Source: Acorus gramineus (taxonomy: Eukaryota > Streptophyta > Magnoliopsida > Acorales > Acoraceae). Taken from it: DNA of 64,000 bases. Shown here one piece after another: positions 23,796-33,483 of this stretch. The DNA lies in assembly GCA_030737835.1 (NCBI GenBank), contig CM060850.1, forward strand, positions 19,250,216 to 19,314,215, in the 5' to 3' direction. The position numbers were made by a program, and so were the translations under genes. The notes under the pieces were generated by a model. That model saw nothing but the letters and a program-made list of their open reading frames with translations, did not search any database and was not told where the DNA came from. The first letter of the stretch is position 1. Every line of letters begins with the position of its first letter.

Positions 23796-24958
23796 CTGCA
23801 AGACAGACATTTATATGGTGAGTTAAAATCCACAGATACCCCAAAATACACAAATAAATACCCAAAATCCCAAATCAAACACCCAACACTCGGGCAACCG
23901 TGCATAAGACCCGCACGCACGCTAGCCCGAGCACCCCGGCAACCACCCACACGGCCGCCCGACCGCCCGGGTGCACCGCCGCGCCTCAGCCAACGCACAC
24001 CGCGCACCGCCAAACCTCCCGGGTGCACCGCGCGCCCCCTGCGCCCCAGCGCAGCCGCCCGTGCACACCCCGCACGCCCCGCGCGCAGTGCCTCGCCCCG
24101 CACGCACCCCGCGCGCACCACCTCTCCCCGCGCGCATCCCGCGCGCACCACCTCGCTCCGCGCGCACCCCGCGCGCACCACCTCGCTCTACCCTCCTCAC
24201 CGCGCGCACGACTGCGCCTCAACCCAGCGCCCCGCGCGCATACACCACTGCGGTGCCCACCACCCAGCGCCCCTGCGCCCAGCGCTCAGCACCCTCGCCC
24301 AGCACACCCGGTATCCGCGACCAGCTCCCAGCGCTCAGCGCCCAGCACCCAGGACCCTCACCCAGCGCCCACGCGCACGCACGCGCAACACGCGCCCAGC
24401 GCGCCTGGCAGCACGCGCCCAGCGCGTCTGCCAGCATGCCCACGCTGCTGCCCGCGTTGCCTGCCTGCAAGCGTCGCCGAGTGGCCCGAGCACCGTTCGC
24501 CTGCACGCCCGGCACTGCTCGCCTGATGCCCGAGCACCTCCCGCTCTGCTCGCCTGCGCGCCCAGCCTACCAGTCCGGCCTGCCCGCGCGCACAGCCCAG
24601 CCATCCTACCCAAGCTAGCCCTGCCAGTCTACCCTGCACGCCCTGCACGCCCAGCACGCCTGCAGCACCACCCGAGCGCACGCCACGCGCACATCTGCGC
24701 GCACGCACCCGCGCGCCCGACCACCTGGTGCGCCAACCTGCTATGCATGCTGCCAAACCTCCCGGGGCTGCCCAACACCCTGCCCGGACAGCCTAGCTCC
24801 CTACCCGAGCTCCTCTACCACCAACACCGACCACCCCAAGGCCTCCGACCACCACCACAGCCCTCCGACGGCCACCCACCGCCGCCCACCGCCTCCCAAA
24901 CCCAAATCCGACCTCCTAACAAGCATCTATGCAATAAAAGAGGGGAAAGAGGGCTTAC
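23796..24958 (-). repeat. CpG-dense leader intron of LTR copy 5
   Basis: A 1,163-bp tract between GTAAGC (donor, read on - at 24958) and TTGCAG (acceptor at 23796), with a GCGCGCACCACCTC repeat of about 30 bp near 24105-24185. The 462-residue frame across it is Pro/Ala/Arg low complexity. Confidence 0.6.
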
Positions 24959-25548
24959 CGAGGGGAAGAAGGGAAGTCCGGTTGCTCTCCGCGCACCGAA
25001 ACCTCTCCCAAAAGGCTTCCACCGCCCGGATCTATCTTGGCCCTCGAAATGGTCCAAAACAGAGGAGAAGAGAGGGGGGATGGAGGGGCAAATCTCGCCG
25101 GAATCGGGATTTGAAAGCACCGGGGTGTAGATCGGGACCCGATCTACACTTCCTATGCTTTAGGTTTTTAGGTTTGAGGGGTCTAGGGGGCTCAAAAGTG
25201 AGAAAAGGAGAGAGGGGAGAGAGAGAAATCACTTGGTAGGGATGATGAATAGTAGTCAACCATTTTTAGATCACCCCTTATATAGTAAGTGACTTAAAAT
25301 ACCCGGATACGCCCTGAAACTGCGAAATTTTGGAAACGTTACCGGAATTTGATGAAATTTTTGTGAGAGGCTTAAAATGGCACCAGGACACCAAATATGC
25401 AGTTAGATTTCCAATCGGAGTCCTCTAACTCAGGACGATAGCTAACAGTCCAAAAATTAGAGGTTCCGATCGAAAACCGAAAAAAAACGAAAAACTGCCA
25501 GAACGCTCCAACGGTTACCAGCAGGCTAAAAGTGACACATATATAACA

Positions 25549-25814
25549 CCTGATGCCCTCACGTATGGCTCGATGCGTGGATCCATGACCCAGTGATGCA
25601 ATGCCACCATGTGGATCGTAAACTTGGAGGAGTCGGTCTGTTTAAGGAATTTATTTATTCAAGTAAAAAAAAATTCATATATGAAGAATAACATTAGAGA
25701 AAAACACATCATTTGTCATACCTTGCCCTGGAATCCATGATGAGACCTATGAGATCCCTGAAAATACAGCAAATCATCCACGACGGGTCCATGCCACTCA
25801 CGGATGTCCATCAC
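25549..25814 (-). pseudogene. PMD gene, N-terminal exons
   Basis: Two exons on the - strand. The first is 25814-25722 with ATG at 25811-25809 (MDIREWHGPVVDDLLYF). The second, 25637-25549, follows after GT..AG splice sites (SKFTIHMVALHHWVMDPRIE) and is interrupted by the LTR inside Arg-Ala-Ser-Gly. Exon phases agree. It lies directly downstream of the MURA gene on the same strand. The MURA zinc-knuckle frame, once spliced, would stop at 25798, overlapping the PMD start by 14 nt. Confidence 0.78.
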
Positions 25815-25896
25815 CTGTAATTTGAACACAAGTTAATATCTACTCAAACAATTGAACATTCATCATCATATCACAATCATATTTAACATCAATTAC

Positions 25897-28522
25897 CAGC
25901 ATTTGTATTTCTACGTGGACATTTATTTTTTCTATGGCCTTTCTCATGACATATTGAACATGTATATCTCAGACTTGGATCCCTGGAGTCCATATGCATA
26001 CGTCGGCGAGTTGATACAGGGCGCCCGTTTGTCTTCTAACATTCGGTGGGATGAAGATGGGATCGTTTTCCGTAGGAATCGGCCAACGACTTTTATCATC
26101 AACGGAGTGGAATCGGGGTTCATAAGTGTGTCTATATGACTCTGAGGAAAGCCAATGTGACACATATCTCCCAGGACTAATACGAGCATACCCACAGGCC
26201 GCTATGACATGTGCACATGGATAGTGAAACAACTTCGGAACATGACATTGACATTCTGCATTGTCAGAATATAGGAAAACAATGTACATAACCGCATTCT
26301 TGTCTTGGACATTGAATTCTGATCTATCAAGCCTTCTTACTAACATCGCCCTTGCATCATGTGCAGTTCTCTCCAAATGTTGCTGCATAGATGGCACATG
26401 TTCACCTGACATGCTCTCGGCCGATTCACGCCTCGTATAAAAATACTCTGACACTCGTATGAATGTCTGTTGTAATATGGCAGTGACTGGCAATCCTCTT
26501 ACACCTTTCAAGACACTGTTCATGCTTTCTGCTCTATTGGTGGTCATCGTGCCATGACGACGGCCATCGTCATAACAAAGGGCCCATGTTTGTGGAGGGA
26601 CTTGATCAAGCCATGTGCGAGCTTGTGAGGAGGCACTAAGAATCTTTCGCATTTCGTCAGCAAATTGATTTGGACATTTCAATGTGGCAGCCCTCCACAC
26701 TTGGTCACTCAACTCCTTTCGTTTAATATTTTTTTTGAAGTTGTCTATCATGTGTCTCATACAGAAACAATGGTGCCATGTCACATTGCTTGCTTCTTCA
26801 ATATCCTTCATGCCTGCTATGATGCCCAAGTGCCGATCAGATATGACACACAAATTGTTTATACAACCAACAGAAAAGAACAAGTTCCAAAGGAAGAAGG
26901 TCCAACTGCTTCTGTTCTCAGATTCAACTATAGCAAATGCTATCGAAAGCAAACCATTTTCTGCATCGCAAGCAGTGGCTATCAGGAGATTTCCTTTATA
27001 TTTTCCATACAGATGTGTTCCATCGATGCAAACCAATGGACGACAATGTTTGAAAGCCTCTAAGGCTGGTCCGAATGCCCAAAAAACACGTTCAAACTGT
27101 CGGATCGGTCTGCCCATGTTATTCTCTTGTATGACAGGGCCTTCGAAGAACACATCTGTTCCTGGATTAGACCTCCTCAAGGCATCAACATATAGAGGCA
27201 ACTCAGCATATGATTCCTCCCAATTTCCAAATATCCTCTCCATAGCCTTCCATTTGGCATGGTGTGCCTTTGAATATGAAATTGTGTAGTGATGATCAGC
27301 ACGTATCCTGTCCATTATCTCAGTAGGACTGATTCTCAAATTATGACGAATCGTTGGCATAATCAGCTGTGAGATATAATCAGAACTAAATTGTCTGTGA
27401 TTTGAACTGAGAAGAGGATCCAAGCATGTATGAGGAACTCTCAGAGTGGAAATCTTGAACATTTCTGAACCACCGACTCTCCTCGCATATAATCTCCAAT
27501 TACATTCATCATTTATGCACTTAACGGCGTATTTTTCTGCATTTGATTTCACCACATGACATTGTGCACATTTCTTTATGCTCCAGGTTCGGACAGCATT
27601 AATGAGTGACTTCTTATTCGCGAAAAGCTGACCAACCTCAAGTTCATTACACGAAGAAGATCCGATTTCATAAATGCATGGATGGACATTTTCAGCCACC
27701 GCCTGCTCCATAAGCTCACGTGTAGGAAACATTTGAGGAACACTATATTCACGGATGGCAGTTCTCCTCACATCATGGTCCTCCTCAGTATCAGGTCCTT
27801 CAACCCAGCCATCTTCATGATCTTCTTCTTCTTCTTCAGTATCTTCTCCCACTTCCTCTTCTTCTTCTCCTCCTTCTTGATCTTCTTCTTCTTCATTGTT
27901 CACTTCAATTCCTTCACGAATATCGTCCCAACCCATGTCATGAAATGGGGACCTATAAATGCAAACACATTATACTTACACATATGAATACACCCACCAA
28001 AAATATCCTATAAATACACAATACTTACAAATGTGGTATATTGACACTCTCATAGGCATTGGTCGGTGTTGCATCAATCATATTCTCTTGGGTGCACGGA
28101 ACAAATGACGACGATGAAGGTTGATATGGTTCACGAACAATGGAAGGATATGAATCTTCTGCATCATAATTCATCGCGCCACGACCTCTTTGTATGATCT
28201 CTTCCTTCTCTAACCATATTTGAATGACATGCGCGTGCTTTGGGTACAACATTATCATCACTTTCACCCCCATATCATCTTCGAGAGGGACACCCAAACA
28301 CTTTCCGTCGTGAGTAGGATGCACAGCACTCATGGACAATTTGTAAAGACTTGGATCGGTCCCCGTCAAATGGTACATCATTTGGAGTAAATCGACATAA
28401 GAGATCTTCTTACGTATGATGGTGGTTTTCCTGGTACCACCTTCATAAAATGAAGTATCTTCACGTTGAACAATCCTCCCGTTAAAAGAGTACATTAACG
28501 GGACATCGAATTTCTTTACCAT
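25897..28522 (-). pseudogene. MURA transposase of the MULE, two main exons, C-terminal frameshift
   Basis: Exon 1 (28522-28029) joins exon 2 (27952-25969) in frame (GT..AG, Pro-His-Leu / Ser-Pro-Phe) to give 825 residues as read. The N-terminal part resembles PB1/DUF-type leaders of MURA proteins, followed by a Glu-rich stretch. Next come the Mutator DNA-binding domain (LFANKKSLINAVRTW, CHVVKSNAEKYAVKC), the MULE transposase domain (CIDGTHLYGKYKGNLLIATA, then ISDRHLGII, then NRAESMNSV) and a SWIM zinc finger (CQCHVPKLFHYPCAHVIAAC). After 26021-26027 the expected frame shifts by one base: a C-terminal CCHC zinc knuckle (CSICHEKGHRKNKC) lies in another frame down to the splice donor at 25897. 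Apart from that frameshift the frame is open. Confidence 0.88.
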
Positions 28523-28979
28523 CTAAACCATAAATTATTCAACTTAGTAAATATATTTCTAAATTCATAATAATAAAATCCATCCAACACATACACATTA
28601 AACACTATAACATTCATGCAACACATACAAAGCATATTTCCTAAAAATAGCCTTTGATTTTTTTAAAATGTTTACTAAGAGGCCATTGAATTATTTCCTA
28701 AGGCCATACAATTTTTTAAATTTTTTTATATATGACAATCAAATTTTTCAAATTTTTTTAAGATTTAAAAGTTTATTTTGACAAATAAGAAATTTTAAAA
28801 TAACCAAAACCCTAAAAAAATTCACATTTCACTTAACAAAACATCATACAATCAACATTCCAATAATAAATAAATTCAACATTCAACATTTAGGGTTTTG
28901 ATAAAAAACCCAAATTTAATCAATAAAATTAAAACAATTGATAAATAAATAATAAAATTCAAGAACATTTAGGGTTTTG
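28523..28979 (-). other. MURA leader intron, non-coding
   Basis: AT-rich DNA between the MURA leader exon and its start codon. It includes TTTAGGGTTTTGAT twice (near 28890 and 28968). It contains no open frame of note. Confidence 0.5.
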
Positions 28980-29220
28980 ATGTTTACCTTTGGATTCAGA
29001 GTTGTTTTTGATGATTTTTCGGGGTTGGCAGCGGGTGGGTGGGTGAAAGAGGGACAAAAGGGGTGAAAAATGGGGTTTTAGGGCTTGACAGCAGGGACGA
29101 GCCTTATATATGCCGTGCCCTGAAGATGGTATATATATACCGTCTCCGGCATATATATATACCGTCTCCAGGCTCAGTCATCATTCATCTTTATCATAGT
29201 TTCAACGAGACTATTTTACA
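28980..29220 (-). promoter_or_regulatory. MURA promoter and 5' leader
   Basis: On the - strand a TATA box (TATATAAGG, at about 29103-29111) precedes a CT/CA-rich leader that ends in a splice donor (CCAAAG/GTAAAC near 28988). The leader intron would reach the acceptor before ATG at 28522. A second, inverted copy of the same promoter and leader lies at 30037-30320. Transcription is inferred. Confidence 0.6.
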
Positions 29221-29620
29221 CTGGAGACGGATTATATATAATCCGTCTCCAGTGTAAAATTTCAGCGGGGCTAGTTTTTGCAAATATTCGGGTGGCAGGG
29301 CTATTTTTGTAAATATTCAATTTTTGAAGGCTAAAAGTGCTAATTACCCTAATTTTAAATAGGGTAATTAGCACTTTTAGCCCTAGAAAATTGAATATTT
29401 GTAAAAATAGCCCCACTACCCGAATATTTACAAAAACTAGCCCCGCTGAAATTTTACACTGGAGACGGATTATATATAATCCGTCTCCAGTGTTTTAACC
29501 CGTATCTGTCCCATTTACACTAGAGACGGATTGTATATAACCCGTCTCCAGTGTAAATGGGACAGATACGGGTTATAACACTGGAGACGGATTATATATA
29601 ATCCGTCTCCAGTGTAAAAT
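29217..29620. repeat. Array of 40-bp perfect-type palindromes in MULE ends
   Basis: The sequence TTACACTGGAGACGGATTAT followed directly by its reverse complement occurs near 29217-29258, 29452-29492 and 29578-29620. A variant with GATTGTATATAACCC lies near 29514-29562, itself inside a larger inverted repeat (GGGACAGATACGGGTT and its complement). Further units lie at 30345-30492. Each can form a cruciform or hairpin. Confidence 0.85.
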
Positions 29621-30584
29621 TTCACCTATGTGATTTGTATAATCATGTATGAAAACAAAGCATCATTTCAAAAGGTTGTCTTGTCTTGTAAATAAACATG
29701 CACCTATGTGACTATGTAAGAGGTTACGAAAAACACAACAGTGATGATTGCCTTTCGCTATTAAAAGCTTAAATAAAAGCATCTACATAAATTTTTAATA
29801 AAAAATATCTTAATGTTCATAATTGTGTTGCATCTGCGGAGTACTATAGACTAGTTATAAAATTCACATTTATTGTATCAAAGTATACAATTCGTTGAAA
29901 TTTTTTCACATTATCTATGAATGATATCAATCAATTCATTAGAATATATAAATCTAATGATCAATCCTTTTTTTAATGTATCAAAATATAAAAGTATATA
30001 TATATCTCATTAGAGTTATATATCCCACCACTTTCCCTTTGCATATATAAGCCATGTCTCTGCTGCCAAGCCCTAAAACTCTCATTTTTCACCCCTTTTG
30101 TCTCTCTTTCACCCACCCACCCGCTGCCAACCCCAAAAAATTATAAAAAACAACTCTGAATCCAAAGGTAAATATCAAAACCCAAAATGTTCTTGAATTT
30201 TATTATTTATTTATTAATTGTTTGATTTTATTGATTATATTTGGGTTTTTTTTATCAAAACCATAAATGTTGAATGTTGAATTTATTTATTATTGAAAAT
30301 TAAGATTATATACAATAATAAAAAAAAATTAAGATGGAAAACGGATTGTATATAATCCGTCTCCAGTGTAAATTTCCAATAAGGGGGTGATTTACACTGG
30401 AGACGGATTATATATAATCCGTCTCCAGTGTAAATGGGGCAGATACGGGTTAAAACATTGGAGACGGATTATATAATCCGTCTCCAGTGTAAAATTTCAG
30501 CGGAGCTAGTTTTTGTAAATATTAGGATGGCGGGGCTATTTTTGTAAATATTCAATTTTTGGGGGCTAAAAGCGCTAATTACCC
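29362..30584 (+). mobile_element. Short MULE derivative carrying inverted MURA promoter and leader
   Basis: It begins GGGTAATTAGCAC at 29362 and ends with the inverted form at 30584. It is flanked by a 12-bp direct repeat TAATTTTAAATA (29350-29361 and 30585-30596). It is only 12 bp from the end of the large MULE. Its interior at about 30037-30320 is the reverse complement of 28840-29110: TATA box TATATAAG (30043), CCACCCGCTGCC leader, and donor CCAAAG/GTAAAT (30167/30168), all facing right. No transposase is present. It is a deletion derivative, and its ends carry the same palindromes as the large element. Confidence 0.75.
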
Positions 30585-30593
30585 TAATTTTAA

Positions 30594-30604
30594 ATATATA
30601 AAAA
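30594..30604 (+). promoter_or_regulatory. Putative TATA box of the AGO6-like gene
   Basis: ATATATAAAAA begins about 10 bp after the MULE terminus. It is followed by a short leader with TTTTCGCGC, a GA repeat (30690-30717) and a T-rich intron-like region up to the first coding exon. The assignment rests on the motif and on the absence of any other candidate close to the T-rich leader; the start site is not proven. Confidence 0.45.
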
Positions 30605-30683
30605 AATTCGCACATATATATACAGGTCTGCGTGGTTTTTCCAACTTTGTGAGGCCTTCTTTCATTTTTTTTTCTTTTCGCGC

Positions 30684-30689
<6 letters not shown>

Positions 30690-30717
<28 letters not shown>
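30690..30717 (+). repeat. (GA)n microsatellite in AGO6-like 5' leader
   Basis: An uninterrupted GA run of about 28 bp. GA/CT repeats are common in plant 5' UTRs and can bind GAGA-binding factors. Confidence 0.9.
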
Positions 30718-30719
<2 letters not shown>

Positions 30720-30734
30720 CTTTAACGGCCTCAC

Positions 30735-33479
30735 ACAGTGAAGGTTCCTCTCGTATTCTCTGTTCCTTTTTTTGTAATTTTTAGTTCATAAAAAATCCAG
30801 ATCGTTTGGTCTTCTGGTTTTTATTTTGGCTGCCACGGTTGGTTTCTATTGATTTTTCCGTGTTTTTAATGGTTTGGCATTTCAATGTTCGTGCTTATAC
30901 CTTTTTTTAAAACGTTTTTTTGGTGTTTTTTACGTTCGTGAAGAGGATATGATGTTGAGATTTTGATTTTTCTGGGCTTCTGGGTTTTGGATGGTTTTCT
31001 GTTTATGCTTTCTGTTGTTCTCGATGTCGATTTTTTGGTTTTCTTTTTTTTATGTGTTTCACGAATGGCTTAAGAACTCCTGATTAAATATCTTCTTCTG
31101 TTTTTGATTTGATAGGTCTTTTAATTTTGGCTACCACGTTTGGATTCCATTGATTTTCCCTTGTTTTAAATGGTTTGACATTTTTAGGTTCGTCTATATC
31201 GACTTATCCGGAGTTCATCGTCGCTTTTTCACTTGATTTTCTAGTGTTTCTTACGTCGTGAAGAGGCTATGATGTTCAGATTTTGATTTGTTCTATTTTT
31301 CAGTGGTTTTGGAGGATTTTCATGAACGCTTGGTTTCTTTGTTACTTATGATTTCGATTTTTCAGGAGTTCTTTATGGTTAATGGGGTTTATGTACGTCT
31401 CTGTTCGTTATATTATCGCCTTTATGTGAGTAACAAATGGCTATCAGAACTCCCGATCAGACTTCTTCTCCTGTTTTTGATTCGATATACCTTTTTATTT
31501 TTTACGGTTTTAAATTTCTAGATTCGTGTTTGTTGAATTATCCGGAGTTCATCGTTGTTTTTTCGCTTGGTTTTTTATGATGTTTTTTTTATGAGAAGCT
31601 ATGACGTTGAGATTTTGATTTGTTATGTTTTTCTGGTGTTTTTGATGGTTTTCATGAGCGTTTGATTTCTGTTATTCTTGATTTCTATTTTTTTGGCTCT
31701 TTATTTCATGGTTAGGGTTTATGTGAGATTTTAGATTTTTTTTTTTTTTGGGTTTTCATGAATGCCTCTGTTTGTCATATTTTTGTTTTTTTATTTCGCA
31801 AATGCCTATCGGTGGATTTTGCTTTGTTTGTTTTAATACAGCATTCATCTCTCTCTCTCTCTCTCTCTCTCTCTTTGTGCTCTGTTTTCACGGTTTTTGA
31901 GCATCCCCTAGTTTATTTTCCCTTTTTTTGTGTTTTTAGACGGGCTAAGTCATTCAATCTAATTATTTATTTATTTATTCCTTGTTTTTAGGGATTTTTG
32001 GCCAAAATTATGATTTCAATTTTGCTGAAATCTATCATTTTATTTGTATTTGTGAAATCATTTGCTTGCAAGGTGTATTTTCTCACTTATTAATGATGTA
32101 TTTTTGGTCTTGTGTAATAATTTTTAATTCTTTATTTGTTTGTTTTGTGTGAATTCGTATGTCAAACTCATCTTCGGTGTTTTAAATTATTTTGTGGATG
32201 TAGATGCTTTGTGGACCATATTCATGTTTTAGTTCTACTATGCTACTTGGTGTATTTCATAGTTTCATTTTTTATCAGATTTAATTTAATTTTATGACTT
32301 ATTATCTGCAATATTTAGTTGGACCTCTCTGTGTGTGTTTTCTGTAAAGTTACTAATAATGTTTAGACAATTTTCTGTATGTGTTTTGTTTATATGATGA
32401 TTAATGCATTTGAATCTCCGTTTTTGTTAATTCATGAGCAGACCTAGGTTTTCTTACATGGCTCTCTATTTTTTTACTATTATTTTGACGTTTGCTATGC
32501 GCAGAGGATATATCTTATTCATGATTGAACATCAGTCTCATTTTTTTTCCGTTTGTTTATTCCTTACAAGATATGATATGCTTCTCATATTCTAGTTTGA
32601 TTTGTTGTTGAATTTCAAAATGTGGCATTATTCTTCAAAACTAGTCTATTCTAAGTTATTAACCTTGTGTATCCTCTTAGGTTTTATGGCAGGCTATAAT
32701 TTCTTGTTCATTTATATTGTATCACTTGTCTTCGTTGTTTTTATTTGTATATCTGTACTTTGAGATATTCAAATCATTTCAATATTTTTCTGTCTTGTAA
32801 TTTTAAGTAGTCCAGAAGTCATAGAGCATGTGCATACTGACTGGATTTTTCTGTGATTTATTTTTTGAAAAGTTATTTTTGAAAATGAGTTTCGAATAAA
32901 ATACTTCCCTTTTTTCATGGAGTTTCATTTAAACTTTGTTTATTGGTTGTTGAATTCTGGTCAATTTGCATTTGATTGCTTAGAAATGGGTGTATGTGTG
33001 TTTTTTTTTTAATCTATGCAACACATTTTGCATCTGGAATTTGTACTTTAATATTTCTACTGTTAGGCTCATTGAGGATTCTTAAGATGGCCCAGGAGAC
33101 GAGAACTGTTTTCTGTTTTTAATTTTAATTTTTTTTTTGTGATATCCGTATTTTTATTGAAAGCTTTGTTCTGCATAATAATGGTGTTACATTTTAGCTA
33201 TATTTTCTTTCTCAGATGCAGATGATAAATGTAACTTTTGCTTCCCCTTTTTTGTTTTGGTATATGTGTTCTTTGTGATTTTGAACATCCTGTCACAAAG
33301 GTTTGATGGCCGGTTTGTCCATCCAGCATCCTCTATGCTGACAAGTATGCCTTATATTTCTTAACAAAAATATTGAGTTCAAGGATTCTGTCATCATGCC
33401 ATTCTTAGTCTTTCTATGAAGGGAACTATATTTTATCTTAAATTCCTTTGAAATTCTCTCTCATCTTTCGTTATTACAG
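30735..33479 (+). other. Putative 5'-UTR intron of the AGO6-like gene, with three diverged tandem copies
   Basis: This is about 2.7 kb of T-rich DNA without coding potential, ending in a clear acceptor TTATTACAG at 33479 just before the coding exon. The donor is uncertain (GTGAAG/GTTCC near 30741 is a candidate). From about 30,840 to 31,720 a unit of roughly 310 bp recurs three times: GAAGAGG(A/C)TATGATGTT at about 30940 and 31260, AGAAGCTATGACGTTGAGA near 31593, plus shared TTATCCGGAGTTCATCGT at about 31205 and 31539. A CT microsatellite lies at about 31847-31874. Composition and position fit a leader intron. Confidence 0.6.
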
Positions 33480-33483
33480 TGGA

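Larger units (their letters stand above)
22114..25548 (-). mobile_element. Solo LTR family L, copy 5, with perfect TSD, in PMD gene
   Basis: A complete 3,435-bp LTR in - orientation. It begins (on +) TGTCACGCCCC and ends CATATATAACA, with perfect 5-bp TSDs CCTGA at 22109-22113 and 25549-25553. It holds a TATA box on the - strand (near 25276-25284), donor at 24958, acceptor at 23796, a GC tract and two minisatellite units (about 22640-22810). A block of about 130 bp is duplicated in tandem (see 23130-23460), making this the longest complete copy. No internal region is present. Confidence 0.93.
16695..29349 (-). mobile_element. Autonomous-type Mutator-like element (MULE) with MURA and PMD genes
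   Basis: The terminal inverted repeats begin GGGTAATTAGC(A) at 16695 and, on the other strand, at 29349. They continue with matching blocks (GAATATTTAC, CCCGAATATTT, TTTACACTGGAGAC). The 9-bp flanks are TAGTTTTAA at 16686-16694 and TAATTTTAA at 29350-29358, a Mutator-type TSD with one mismatch. Inside, on the - strand, are a MURA transposase and a plant mobile domain gene. Two LTRs (18392-21768 and 22114-25548) are nested in the PMD gene; without them the element is about 5.8 kb. The left TIR is in places closer to the right end at 30584, so pairing of 16695 with 30584 is an alternative. Confidence 0.82.

Noticed and set aside
18392..25548. LTR pair as one full-length LTR retrotransposon, or as one TIR transposon
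   Set aside because: The LTRs are inverted rather than direct, the right copy has its own perfect TSD, and the DNA between them is a PMD exon.
27682..27987. Phe-rich + strand frame opposite the MURA Glu-rich stretch
   Set aside because: Antisense shadow of GAA/GAG repeats in the transposase.
16695..30584. Interpretation as two host genes with a shared promoter
   Set aside because: Terminal inverted repeats, a 9-bp TSD and transposase domains show that this is transposon DNA.
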